Assembly (NCBI GenBank): GCA_031841125.1
Contig: CM063113.1
Coordinates: 22,279,312 to 22,343,311 of the forward strand
Length of the DNA stretch: 64,000 nt
Source: Acanthococcus lagerstroemiae
Lineage: Eukaryota; Arthropoda; Insecta; Hemiptera; Eriococcidae
Direction: 5' to 3'
A model generated the notes under the pieces. The model was not told where the DNA came from. It saw nothing but the letters and a program-made list of their open reading frames with translations, and searched no databases. The position numbers and the translations under genes were made by a program. Each line of letters begins with the position of its first letter. The stretch's first letter is position 1. Below are positions 10,856-23,102 of this stretch, piece after piece.

Positions 10856-12275
10856 ACAGTATTTAATTGCGCGACTCGGTTCTACAAAAGGAACTATTTC
10901 CTTAAAGAAAGTGAAGACATTAACTGGAGTTAGAAGAGGTAAGTGTATTGTTTGTTTGTATGAAATGGGTTCTCAGTTGAATTAGCGTGTATAATGTATT
11001 TGAATCGAACCAAGTACAAGCAACATTCTGTGGTACTCTTATCTGGAAATTTTTCGAGGAATAATGCGATGTGAGTTATGTCTCATAAATATGTTAGCAG
11101 TATTAAGTAATTGGTAATTTTGGTATTCTGTTTCAAAGGTCTTTCACGAATATTTCGTTCCTCGTTTGACTATTTACTTTCCTCTTTCATTATCGGTCAG
11201 GATCAAGGAACCATCCAAAACCATCAACATGCCTTCAACCACGAATCGGAACTTCTTTCTATTATAATCGTGTAGCGGAATTGATGAAAAACGTGAATAA
11301 ATAATTGGCAGATCACGTTTTGTTTTTGAAATGACAGATTATTTTTCTCGCATTAACAGTTCATGAATTCACAGGAGTGGAGCATAGAGCTAATGTCTTT
11401 TCGTCTTATAAACATTGTAATGAGGAGTGAGAACACATTAATGTGCGTTTTCTGAAGTGAGAACACAACTTTATTTGAATGGAAGTAAAATTCCTCGTTT
11501 ATTTGAATCGAAACAAAATTCCTGTCCCTCTGAATTGTTATCAGCAGTTGACAGTTCATATTCCTTGAAACTCCTGACTTTAAATTCCTTGGATTTATGT
11601 CCTTTGAATTCATTTTTTGTTTTGTAAAGGTAGAGGAGTGTTTGATTTCTGCTTGCCACTTGGAATGAATTAAACGGAAAATGGAAATGTATTTCAGTTT
11701 TCTAGTATGTTTTGTGTTGATCAAAGTCTGCCGGGTGATTGCAGTTTGCAGCGTCACAGTTCGAAGCCTTGAACTTCCGTGATGTGCGTGTAGCGTCCTG
11801 AGCTTTCATGTTCCCGGGTCCGGGGGGGGAGAGAAGAAGACTTCAGATTCAGAGCCTAGAGCATCATTCGCTTATCAAAAAATACCTATTCTACACTAGC
11901 GCTTCTGCAATTTACATATTCCCAATGGCAAACACCCTGTTACTACCTCGCGATCCGCGAGGTCGCTTGTTGGCATTTTTCGTTTTCCTAACCGCTAACC
12001 TACCTAGTAGTTGGATGTTTGTGCTGTGGCTATGAGCTGCGTTTCCGTTTACCGAGTCGTAGCTGTGCCATAGTCACTGGACAAATCAGTAATCAAACTC
12101 ATCAAAACACATTTTGATTAATCATGCCGTCGGTCGTGGAAGATGGTTTTTAGTTTCGGTAGTCCATTCACCGATCCAGTTGCCGACTGAGTCGTTAGTT
12201 CTTAGTTACAGTATGTCAGTATCCTGTGAACGGTTGAGATAGTTCATCAAAAATTGCGGGAGAATTTTCGAGAAG
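10856..12275. other. no gene recognised
   Basis: AT-rich sequence. Open frames at 11353-11757 and 11808-12035 have no recognisable motifs. The part next to 12276 could be the 5' leader of the hAT fragment there. Confidence 0.4.
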
Positions 12276-12427
12276 ATGTCCTCGTCATCGTCAACCCGTG
12301 GAAAATGTATTTTCAAAAAATTTGAAGGTTATACCTGCATTGAACCAGTCAGTGGAAACCCATCCATGGCATTTTGTAATATTTGCAAAAAGGAATTCTC
12401 AATAGGGTCCCGGACAACATTTTAGAA
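12276..12427 (+). pseudogene. BED-finger hAT transposase, N-terminal exon fragment
   Basis: From an ATG, a serine-rich start leads to a basic aromatic stretch (KCIFKKFEGY) and then AFCNICKKEFSIGS, the CxxC half of a BED-type zinc finger as found at the N-terminus of hAT transposases. A TAG follows at about 12424 and the two histidines of the finger cannot be found. No core or C-terminal hAT domain follows within 3 kb, so this is an isolated fragment. Confidence 0.4.
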
Positions 12428-13211
12428 TCGCATTATATTTCGTAGACGTTTAGTTCGAAGCATTAGAACAAAATACTGCGGAGGCAGAATTTTTCAAAAA
12501 ATCCATAGAAAAAAAAAATGCCTGTAAGTTGCGCAGCATGAAAAACGGTACCTGGATGTGTACCCTGTAGCGATGACGTCACGCCATGCCAACCAAACGG
12601 CGAACGCTACGCGATCCGAGATCGGTGCAAGTTACTACAGGAACCTGAAGGTATAGGAACAGTGAGGATGTTATTTACTTGTCTTTCACAGGTGAAGTAT
12701 AATTTTGATTTGAATTTCTAATTATTTTTCTATTTTATGGTGATCATGAGTGAAGAAAGTAAGCTTATCATTACTGGGCCGTACCAAAACGCATCAACAC
12801 TTAAACGAATCATCCTGAAAAGAAATTTTCTCATCTCCTTTTAATGCGAAAACAGACAAATGTGGTTAAGAAAGATGGGAGATCCAGAAGATCTTTCTTC
12901 AAAAACTACATTTTTTGTATTTGAAAAATAAGTTTGAATAGGGCCAGAGAATATTCTAGTACGAGTCCGGATAAGAGTGTTAAACAGTTTCAAACATGTC
13001 TGGAGAAATGTTTGTAGTCATTGTTGTGAGAATCTGTACAAGTACAAAACACTGCCATAAGAATCTTAATGAAGTTCTGGGAAGTGGCATACACAAGTCT
13101 GGAACTTCAAAAATCAAGAGTTCTAATGGAACCGGTATCTCAAACACTATAATATTTAGTCAGATCCTTTTAAAGCCTCAGCTTCTCAGTTGCAATGAAA
13201 TTTACCGTACA
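12428..13211. other. no gene recognised
   Basis: No convincing coding sequence. A TGACGTCA word (CRE-like) lies at 12574-12581; alone it is not evidence of a promoter. Confidence 0.4.
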
Positions 13212-13224
13212 TTATTTTCAACTC

Positions 13225-13654
13225 GGTGTCTTGGTGGCCGAGTGGATTCGAACGCTGTCTCCTAAATCACGGAACGCGGGTTCGAATCCCAGTACGGAAG
13301 GCGAATTTTCAATATTAAAAACATGACGAGAAAATAACACAATACAAGAATAATTGTAGCATGAGATGGCGTTCAATTTCATTGTTCCGCCGGAATTCAA
13401 AAAGACTACAATTGGGTTAGCCACACGTATAGAGTATAGACTACTAACACCTGACTAGTCTGGTGTGCCATGTAGGTTGCATGCCCCTTATAGAGAAGGA
13501 AAACTCTTTCATAACCAGTCCCCAGAAATGGCTTGTCACCAAGGGGAATTAGACTATAACTCCTGTATCAAAATAATTGATCAAGGAGGCGTATGTCCCA
13601 GTGGGTAGACCGAAACATCTGTTTCAAGGCTGTATTTATTTATTATTTATTTAT
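13225..13654 (+). mobile_element. tRNA-headed SINE with (TTTA)n tail
   Basis: The head carries an A box (TGGCCGAGTGG) and an exact B box (GGTTCGAATCC), as in a Ser/Leu-type tRNA. The acceptor arm does not pair and the body continues for over 300 bp, so this is a SINE. The 3' end is TATTTATTTATT-rich. A perfect 13-bp duplication TTATTTTCAACTC flanks it (13212-13224 and 13655-13667), fixing both ends and showing target-primed insertion. Its body differs from the SINEs at 35436 and 43592. Confidence 0.82.
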
Positions 13655-13667
13655 TTATTTTCAACTC

Positions 13668-16600
13668 AAATGCAACTTTCTAGTAGGGGTCACTATCATT
13701 TTCTCTTCTCACAAGGCTTCACAAGGTCTTATACTTCAGCAGCTCCAACAAACGCTACGTACCTGCGAACTTATCAAATCTGTAGGAAGTGATTCAAGTC
13801 TATAGCACATTATTAGGTCACGTGACTGCGCGCGGCCTAATATTCCTTTTCTCAGCATGAGGCCTTAAAGGGGTGCATATTTTAGCTACCCGTAACATCA
13901 TTTTTACTTCCGAAGACGGCTCAGGGTACACGGTAGAAGGGGGAGCACACACTGGAACTAAGACGATATCGCTGATCTTCGCCGCCACAACGCACTCGGT
14001 TAGCTGATTGATGGTAATCTCCCTCACGCTGACGTGGTCTCTGGTAAGGATCGCAAATCGCTTGTATCTACTAATTTTATAGCCTTAACTACAATCAAAT
14101 CGCATTAAAAGCTGAAAATTGATATTTTTCAGGTGACTGTCTACTTGTTATTGTACTGAAAATTACACACACCAATTTCTCGAACACATTTTGTTCTGTC
14201 TCTCGTCCAGTTCTACCTTGTCCGACAGTGCAAATACCGGCATTATGTTTTCCATTTTCTCTCTTTTTTTTTTTTTTCTAAATCCAACTCTCGGATTCCC
14301 CAGGCTCGCATTACTCTTCAATACATCCATCAACTTACCAGCAATGCGAATGCCTCTCGTAGTTCCTCTTACGCGCTTACACAATACACGCACACTCAAA
14401 CGTTCACTGGAGCCCGGCTTAAATCTTTGCTTTGACAGAGACCACGGCGACCGCCATCACGACCCGCGACCACGCTAGTAATAGACGATAAATCTGCTCG
14501 GGTCCGATTGCGACCCCGACGGCCTTATAAATCAGAGCATATACATACGAAATCGGCCAGCATTAAATTTACATACGTCTCCGGACCGTGCTGCGAATCG
14601 TTATTTAATAACCATAGATACGTCCTTTTCGCAAACACATTATGTACCTAGTGCCTACCTAACGTTTATATATGTATAATATGTAATTTCGACTCGGCGA
14701 ATTTTCGCCTTCTCTAATCTGGCTCAACTCGGGGCGCACGACGCACACATTTCTGTACAAAGGCATATTTGGGAAACTGCGAACAGAGAACCGAGAGCGC
14801 CTACCACCAACCAGACTCGGACTCGAGTGTATAAAATGGAAACGTACGGCCGGGCACATCTTCGTGCCCCTTGAGACACGATCCGAAATTGAAATAACTC
14901 CGTCCTGTGTGCGTAAATTGAGGAAACGAAGTCACATAATATTCTGCGCTATCCTGCAATGTCGCCACAAGTTTTTGCTGACCGACACGCGAAAAGCCCG
15001 CTCGGCACAGCCTACCCAGGTCTCTCAGCCATTTTTTATACATCAACCCTTCCGGCTAACTCGCCGACTAGAGTACACTCGACACGGAGACGGAAGGTCG
15101 TTATGCGAGGTTACGAGCATCTCAGCACCTCGCGGCGTTTCGTATCAACCCCGTCTAACGTTCGTCGTCTTTGGCGGGACTGTCCACGACGTAACGAATG
15201 ACTATAACGAGCAAATTTATTTCGCCTCCGAAGAAGCGAACTTCCAATGTACACAGATGCTCTTTCCCCGTAATGAATCTGGAGACCTATATAAAAAATT
15301 CCTAAACAATGCGGCCCGAGCCATGAGCCATCCGTGTGCTACAGGATCATTTACACATCGAACTCTAGGGCACGTCCACGCTGCCATCGAATTTTTGAAA
15401 TGAGTGGATTAGGATATCTAGTTGGAAAAACGAAAATTGACAAAAAAGCAAAGAACGAAATAAAGAAACAAGACTAATAATAGCAGATTTGAGAAATCAG
15501 CTTTAAAAGTGACACAAAGAAACACTACATGAGTAACCAACACACTAAAATAACTAGAAAATTATCAAACATAGGTGCCGATTATCTTCATCCCTCAGAC
15601 ACGTAAAGCGTGTAATGAAATCAAATTTTCGAAAAGAAAATAATAACGCGGTCAACAGCCATCTAAATACGTGGTACACGATAGAGCACACATCTTTAAA
15701 ACCCAGTTTCCCTTTCCCTCGGAAGGGGGATAAGAAAGGGATGCACAACCACTGGTTTTTACCTACTGTCTGAAACCTTGCTTCACTGATCTAAAAGCAA
15801 ATATTTGCGTATGGGTTGGAAGCTGCTCATCTGCTTTTCCTGACTACGGAGTACGAATGTTTTTGACAGATTTACCAACTACTGCGCTCCTTGGACGTAA
15901 CAACGGGAGGGAGGCAAGGGTGCCAGGACACCTACTCAAAATTGTAATGGACACCCCCATCAACGGATTAAGTTTTGATTTCTTTTTTCATCAATAGGCA
16001 CATGCTCTGAGCACCAACTCACAGTGTTAGGTTGTTGCGCCCTTGATGGCACCTCTTAAACCAGTACATTCAGACAAAAAACACAATGGCAAACAGAAGG
16101 AAAAATTCCCGGAGAGTTGAATCTTGGTACAGAGGGCTAGATGATAGTACTGATAAACGCACTAAAAGTAACCAAGAATCCCAGTGGTTCTAAGGCTCTT
16201 CAGGGAGCACAACGCCCCCTCCCCGCCCCTCTATTAGTTTTCCCAAGCATCTCAGAAAACATCATCAACGATTGGAAAAAACTTCAGAAACGTAAATTAA
16301 TCCTCACTGAATTCTAAACCAAGAAGATCACTTATAATTGAAATCCTAATTGTGAAAACAACATAGTAAGTTTTGATTTTTTGACTTAAATAATGGGCTG
16401 AGCTATATCCACTCCTCAGATGGATGAACTGTCTGCTTCTTTTCATTTTCGGATGATGGCTTGATAAAATCAGCTGCAATGTTTTTGCATAGTGTCTGCT
16501 GATATAGCTCAATCTTGGGGTGGTTTTTATGATTAGATTTCAATTTTTCTCAAAATTGCCCGCAAATGACATATCCTCATCATCAGCCTTTATTTGATTT

Positions 16601-17089
16601 TCTACACTACTCGATATTATGTGCCTTACGCATTACTTAAGAATACTGGCCCTAAAATAGAGCAAAGGCCTTCCTCAATCTTGTCCATTCGCTTCATTCT
16701 TGCGCAATTCTTTGGAAGTGTTTGTGCTGAAGCGCATGTGATCAAAACCAGCTCTTCACCTTCTGGGTTGTTGATCTTTTTCCCCTTTTTTGAAATGGCT
16801 GCCAAGAGGTCGGTTTGTACGTCCACCGATCATAAGTAATTCTTCATACCTGCCCTGACCAATACCATCCCCCTTCTTTATTTCTCTTAAAAGGTTCACA
16901 TTAGTCTTAATAAGGTTTTTAAGTGTTCCAATTTTGATTTTTTCCCCTTATTTCCTGAAGTTTCACATTGATTTTTCCATCGTATTTTGCGAAGGCCTAA
17001 CTAATATTGCATTCGCCTTTTTTCGTTAAGGCCCATGTTTGGGCACCCAAAGTCACAACAAATGCAATGCACATGTATTTGACTTTATT
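13668..17089. other. no gene recognised; CG-richer 14400-15400
   Basis: A frame at 14864-15403 (plus) is long for this window but has no family motif and no clear ATG context. On the minus strand a donor-like CTG/GTAAGTTG lies at 14331-14341, downstream of CG-rich sequence that could be a 5' leader. Minus-strand frames around 16300-17050, directly beyond the 3' end of the LINE at 17090, look eroded and could be older retroelement remains. Confidence 0.3.
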
Positions 17090-17095
17090 TATTTT

Positions 17096-17125
17096 ATTAT
17101 TATTATTATTATTATTATTTTAATA
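17096..17125. repeat. (TTA)n microsatellite at LINE 3' end
   Basis: About nine ATT/TTA units forming the tail of the minus-strand LINE; RTE elements commonly end in short tandem repeats rather than poly(A). Confidence 0.8.
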
Positions 17126-18204
17126 ATCCGTTAAATATTTCTTAAATACTGCAAGTTATTTATTTGTTGCCTTGACCAGGCAGAAAAGAACATATACACA
17201 TATAATAATGTTTACCAAAAACGGACGGCCTTGGTGGGGGGTCGTCGAGCCGGCGGGTCCACCCAGTCACGCGTATAGGTCGATACCGCCTGTCTCCAAG
17301 TCCCTCTGTTCTTGGCAGTTCTCTGCCGTGAAATCCCGAATTTCCGTACAATTTCGTCCCTCCACCTCGTGGATGGTCTCCCCTCCCCCTACCATAATCT
17401 CTAGAATACCGAGACTCCACAATTTTATTCAGTTAGCTTTTAGTTCTTTATCTTGTCTGTTTTCAAATGATAAGATTTGGCCTAGATATTATATTCTGAG
17501 ACACTTTCGATTTCGTGATTATCAACCAAAAATTTTAACGCTTCAAAAATTAGACATGTGTTTCGACTTTCAGAAATTAACTGACAGGCCAACTAATTTG
17601 CTCGCCGTACTCAGCTCGCTAGCCATGGATTCCAGTTCATTTTTGCTGTCACTTAGCAGAACAATATCATCAGCAAAACGGAGGTGATTTAATTTTTGCC
17701 CATTGACCGAAATACTCTTATTCTCCCAATTCAAATTTTGAAATATCCCTTCCAGAACGCTATTGAATAAATACGGAAAACGGGGGTTACCTTGCTTTAC
17801 TCCCTTACCCAATTTAAATTTATCCCCGGGAAGATTCAATTCACGTAAGCCTTCAAGCTGTCATAGAGCTTTCCTAGGATTTTGATAATATTCGCATTGA
17901 TCCCTTGGTCTCCTAAAGCTTTCCAGACAAATCTATGTGACACAGAATTGAACGTCTTCTCAAAGTCAATGAACATGAAGTACATAGCTCACTTGTATTC
18001 CCTAGCAACCTTGATTAATCTATTAAGCAGTAGAATATCCTTTCCCAAAACCTGCTTATTCCTCAGGTTGGTGAGTATCCAGGGTTCCGAAAATTCTGTT
18101 ATTAGTTTCAAGAACACTTTACTGACATTCGACGTTAAACTAATTGACCTATAATTATTCAAGTCACTTTTCTGGCCTTTTTTATACAGCAGGGCAATTT
18201 CAGA

Positions 18205-18240
18205 CACGTGAGTAGATATAAAATTATATCTACTCACGTG
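18205..18240. repeat. 36-bp palindrome inserted in LINE ORF
   Basis: Arms of 16 bp (CACGTGAGTAGATATA and its complement) around an AAAT centre. In the minus-strand protein it adds ten residues between HV and SEIALLYKKG, a junction that is contiguous in related LINEs, and keeps the reading frame. It looks like an inverted duplication of the local HV codons. Confidence 0.75.
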
Positions 18241-18650
18241 CCATTGAGCCGGCGTGACCCCGAAGACCAGAATTTCGTTAGCCAGAGCTGTGAAAAACGG
18301 AGCAATGGATCCAGCTAAAACCTTGAGTGTGGAATTGTCGAGCCCATCTGGGCCAGCCACTTCGTTGCATTCCAGTTGGAACAAAATAGTGAAAAGTCCC
18401 TCAGTCAGGAAGGGTGGAGATTGTTCATCTTTTGCTGGGGTAATAGAACCTCCACCAACCGATGCGGGCAGAGCATTCATATCATCAGCGGCGTAAAGCT
18501 TACGGAAGAAATCGGCTGCCTCCTTGATTATCCCAGGTCTATCATAGCTGTTGCGTTTGCCTATCTCGGGGGTCAGAAATGGAAGATGACGACTTGTGGA
18601 CATTGCCTTCTTCACTTTTTTAGCTGACCAACTGTTATGCCATAAATAAG

Positions 18651-18829
18651 GGGTTCAATATACGTTAACACAGGCACTAAGGCGGGAGAAAATATAGAAT
18701 TTTCGTTATCGTCAGTTTCTTGGTCTCACCGACTTTAGCGAACAGTAGAGATACAAACCACCCTCAGACACGTTTCTCTACATCCCAATCTACCAATCCC
18801 TGGAATAACTCCCTCCCCTTCCTTTAGAT
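18651..18829. other. no gene recognised
   Basis: Flank of the LINE 5' truncation. No target duplication matching the 3' flank could be found. Confidence 0.4.
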
Positions 18830-20160
18830 ACCACACTTTGCAAGAGTTTTTCTGTATTTTTCAGTATCATAAATGAGATATTTTGCGACTTCTAAAACTT
18901 GATTTAGCACAAATCGTTGAATCGAGATACCAGCTGGGGAGGGGGAGCTCAAGGTCACAGAATTTGATTTCGTTACTCGCATCGCTGTAACTTCAAAATT
19001 GCAGTACCTGTGCAGGAGCAACAGCTCAAATTCTGAAAAATACAATATGGATATCGTTTCAAATGTTTTAAGAGTCGCGGAATTAATTTCTGTGAACGAT
19101 TTGACATCGTGGTACCTGTGAGGACAAGAAGCTAAAAATTTACACAAAAACAAGATAGATATAGTTTCATAGGTTCTAAGGGTCACTGAATTCATTTAAT
19201 AATGATTTGACTCTGATTCGAAATGTTGGCATACGGGGGATGGAGAGGGGCTGAAATTGAAAAGGTATCAAATACAACATAAATTGCGATAGCTAGGTTT
19301 TCAGGACCACTGAAGTGGTTTCTGATACTAACATAAACCACCGATGAAAATTACAAGTTTAAAATAGAAATCAGACCACAGAAGGAAAATCAACAAAGCT
19401 AGGAGCTATATCTGAAATTTGAAAACCATTCGAACACACACTAGAATTCAAGGGAGATAGGGCGAATCGCCCACCACTTCAGTTGTCTTATTGCAAGAAT
19501 GAGCAGGTTGCTAATAACTGAAAATGAGCATATACATAATATATTGAAGGTTGTGAATTCTGAGATTAAAAAGTAGACTTGCGCCAGCAGCATAGTACCT
19601 GCAATGGCAGTTGTACCTAAATATAAGGGAAGTCGAACTCGAGGAGCAGGATTTCAGAGTGACAGACAGACCCACCCAACGTTTCAATATACTGCAATAT
19701 CTAACAAACTTTAAGCTTGATATACAGCTACTTATTTCATTGACTATGTACTTCTGAGTCCGGCCTCCACTGTACACTAATGATTTTAAGGCCAGTATTA
19801 GCATCAAAAGTGAATTCAGCGGTTTCAAACCCAGGTTACCGATGTTCATATTATATCTGCCTACTCTCCAGTTTCCATCCCTCGTCCTCCAGATGACAAT
19901 ATTCCGATATAAGGGTCAAGTTATCATCAGGAATGAATTCAAGGGCCCTTGAAACCTGTGAAACGATATCCACATAGCATTAGGTGCGTGTAAATCGTTA
20001 ACAGAAATTAAACTCAAACAACCCTCGGAACCTATAAAACGATATTCCTGTTGCACTTTTTCAAATTTTCAGCCCCATCGCCTAACAGATACGACAATTT
20101 TGATGTTACAAAATCGGATTCTTCCGGCGTATTCATTTTCAGCACTTTCTGGATGATTGA
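18830..20160. repeat. strongly diverged tandem repeat, period about 114 bp
   Basis: Blocks such as GTACCTGTG, then GATATxGTTTCAxA, then a short AAGxGTCxC word recur in order near 18990-19090 and 19110-19200, and again more weakly near 19950-20060 (CCTGTGAAACGATATCCA, CCTATAAAACGATATTCC). The spacing between the best pair is about 114 bp. Identity is low, so this is an old array. Confidence 0.45.
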
Positions 20161-22155
20161 AAAAACATATACTCCTATACATGTCCAAGTGAAAACCTTG
20201 TATCTCCAGCTAGTAGAGAAATTGAGTCAAAAACCTGGTACCTTCCATACATTTTTGAAAATCTGCAATTTTTTGAAACGTTTTATTCACCATCGTTTCT
20301 GTAGAGTATAATTCACAATCAATTCTTCTATAAATTTTGGATTCGTGGCATCCTGGACACTGTTTTCACATTTCCAGTGATATCAGTGATATTTTAAGAG
20401 TGGATGTCAAAAGGTTTTTATATTGATTATGTCAGTCAATAATTCGGCACTGAATTGGTAGCTCATTATTCGTAATTCTAGAACTAACTTCTTACGAAGA
20501 AACAAAACCAAATTTCCATATATTCAAACAGTAATCTGAACCATAGATGCCTGACTATACAGCAAATGCCTCCGTGAACCATAAATACAAATATTGTAGT
20601 TGTCACCAAACCGCGTATTCAATGTTTTTATATGAAAAGTTCTCAAACTCTTCGCATTCCCATTTACAGTAAACGGCATACACGAAGTGAGCCGAGCACT
20701 CTTACAAATACTAATCTCGCAATGAGGAAAATTGCAAGAAAAATTACCAAACGAGGAGAAGAGACCCAGAGTTTTCGAAATACTGGGTGCGGACTACAGA
20801 AGAAAAGGCAGCGAGCGAGCGAGACAGAGAGATAGAAAAAGAATACACACAGATGAAGCGATAAAACTGGTACAAAGGGAGAAAAGTGTATAAGGAAAGT
20901 GTTTATACAGCTTTTAGTATTTAATACGAATTAACTTTAATTAATGGGGAGCGAATTCATTTTCTTTCATTTCGGAAAATATACATTCGAATAGTTCGTT
21001 TCTCGACCCCGCGCGCCATCAACCCTGCCCGGGACCGCTTTTGAACCAGAAAAGGTGAACAACGTCAATCGACGCGCCAACAACCAGGAATAAAAATCGA
21101 AAAGACGGAAATGATTAATTCAAAGCAGTAAATTCCAATTTCAGTGAGTATGAAAAATGCTGGCTTTCCGAATGTATTTTCTGTGTGCGATTTATTGGGA
21201 TTTAAACTTAGGAGTTTCAAGTGTTGGCAGCTCTGTATATGGGTGAGGTGATGACGTATGATTCACCGTAAGCGTACAGCAAACTTCAACTGTCATTAAG
21301 TCGATTAGAAATTCCCTTTCGAAGAAAATTTGTATTAAATTTAACTGCATTGTCACCAAAAAATTGAATTAAAATTAGTTCTACTGGCAGAAAAATTTTT
21401 ACTAGTTTTTTTTTTAGCCTCCTGAAGATAGCAGGTTTCTATTTGAAAGTATACATGATCCCAGGTGCGAAACTATAGGGGTGTGGGGGTTGAAACGTCC
21501 CCCAGTAATTTGACAGTCGGCAAAATTTGAAATTTTTCATTTGAATTTTCATTTTTTTTATGCATGTTTGTTTGTTTATTTATTTTATTTTTCAATTGAA
21601 AAATACTTTTATTCAAAAATTGGCAATTTTTTAATTTTAAAAAATTTTGTCGGCGAATTTTCAGTTTTCAAAAAATATATGTCGGCAAATTTTTCTTCTC
21701 CACCTTTTTAAACTGAAAGTCAAATTTCGTTTCTGAAAATGGAGTACCCTGGACCCCTGTTAGAGACTAGTCAGTCAAAAGCAGAAGGTTTCAAACTGAG
21801 TATCGAAACGTTATTTGAAGGGTTGAAACAAAGCTGAAATGTGGAAGACATTTCGAAAATTTGAAAGTCGGTAGCACACGTTGACTTTCAAATTTCAATG
21901 GCTATTCGGACTGCCAGCGCGAAAGAGTCGCCGTCTATAATTTTAGGAACGTGAAAAAAAAAGGAACTATTGAAACTTTACGTACTTCAGAAAAATTCAT
22001 CAGATTGAAATGAAAATGTCTCAATGGAAGGAAAATTTTATGTACTATAAATCTTGTCCTAATCATTTTTTCGATAAACGCATTCGTTTTCATAATATTT
22101 TGAGATTTCTTCGTATGCCCGTAAATGAAATATTTCCCTCGATCAGGGTTACAAG
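20161..22155. other. no gene recognised
   Basis: AT-rich. 21470-21770 holds GTCGGCAAAATTTGAAATTTTTC-like words repeated three times around 21530, 21650 and 21690. No gene or intact element is visible. Confidence 0.4.
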
Positions 22156-23102
22156 GTAAACGACTAAAGCGTGCCACCGCTTTCAGGAGCCCGAAATCGG
22201 TTCACTTTGTCACTCCGCCACTCACTGAGTCAGTGATTCACTCACTCACTCGGTCATTCGCTTACTTATTTAGTGATTCACGCAGTCACTCGCTTATTTA
22301 TTGCGTTATTCACTCAGTTACTCCGTCACTCAATCAATGAGTCAGGGATTCACCCACTCACTCAATCACTTACTCAGTGACTCAGTCACTCGCTTGCTCA
22401 TTTAGTGATTCACTAAGTTACTCACTTACTTACTCTCAATAATTTACTCACTCACTCACTCACTTAGTTATTCACTCACTTCCTCACTCCGTCATTTACT
22501 CAATAAGTCAGTGATTCACTCAGTTACTCAATCACTTACTCAGTGACTCACTCAGTCACTCGCTTACTTACTTAGTGATTCACTAAGTTACTCACTCACT
22601 TACTCAGTAACTCAGCAATTCACTAGCTCACTCAGTCATTTACTCATTCTCTTATTTAGTATTCATTCACTTTCTCACTCCATCACTCACAGAAAGAGCC
22701 AGTGATTCACTCAGTCACTCGCTTACTTATTCAGTGACTCACTCACTTACTCAATTATTCATTCATCCTCTAATTCAGTTATTCATTCACTTCCTCAATC
22801 TGTCACTCACCCAATGAGTCAGTGATTCACTCACTCACTCACTCACTCACTCCGGCATTTGCTTACTTATTTAGAGATTCACTCAGTCACTCGATTACTT
22901 ATTCGGTTATTCACACAGTTACTCGATCACATACTCAGTCACTCGCTTAATCATTGAGTTATTCACTCAGTTACTCAGTCGCTAACTCAGGGATTCAGTG
23001 ATTCACTCACTCGGTCATTCATTCATTCTCTAATTCAGTTACGCACGCTTCCTCCCTTTGTCACTCACTTATTTGTAAACGACTACGGCGCGCCACCGCT
23101 TT
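22156..23102. repeat. CAYT-rich satellite bounded by 28-bp direct repeats
   Basis: 22205-23070 consists almost entirely of degenerate CACT/CATT/TAST tetramers with a looser higher-order unit containing CAGTGATTCACTCAGTCACTCG. The block is bracketed by two copies of a 28-bp sequence (22156-22183 and 23075-23102; 25 of 28 identical) starting GTAAACGACTA and ending GCCACCGCTTT. Serine/histidine-rich open frames here are artefacts of the tetramer. Confidence 0.85.

Larger units (their letters stand above)
17090..18650 (-). pseudogene. RTE-like LINE, 5'-truncated reverse transcriptase
   Basis: Read on the minus strand: 18615-17989 is a 208-codon frame with the RT fingers (VAGPDGLDNSTLK, then LLYKKGQKSDLNNYRSISLT). 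A degraded palm follows with FEKTFNSV where FxKAFDSV is expected. The 17839-17570 frame has GVKQGNP and the catalytic LRFADDIVLLSDS. The C-terminal domain is seen near 17400 (GRPSTRWRDEIV, then RTAKNRGTWRQ). The 3' end is a TAA-type microsatellite at 17096-17125. Frames shift between blocks and no endonuclease domain is present, so the copy is 5'-truncated and dead. C-terminal motifs suggest the RTE clade. Confidence 0.85.

Noticed and set aside
13225..13300. Functional tRNA-Ser/Leu gene
   Set aside because: The A and B boxes fit, but the acceptor arm does not pair and a 13-bp TSD encloses a 430-bp unit, so it is a SINE. The same applies to 35436 and 43592.
14864..15403. 179-codon open frame as a gene
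   Set aside because: No recognisable motif, no convincing ATG, and composition typical of a CG-richer non-coding stretch.
17096..17125. Stand-alone microsatellite of interest
   Set aside because: It is the normal 3' tail of the minus-strand LINE.
22205..23070. Serine/histidine-rich frames in the CAYT block
   Set aside because: By-products of the tetramer repeat.
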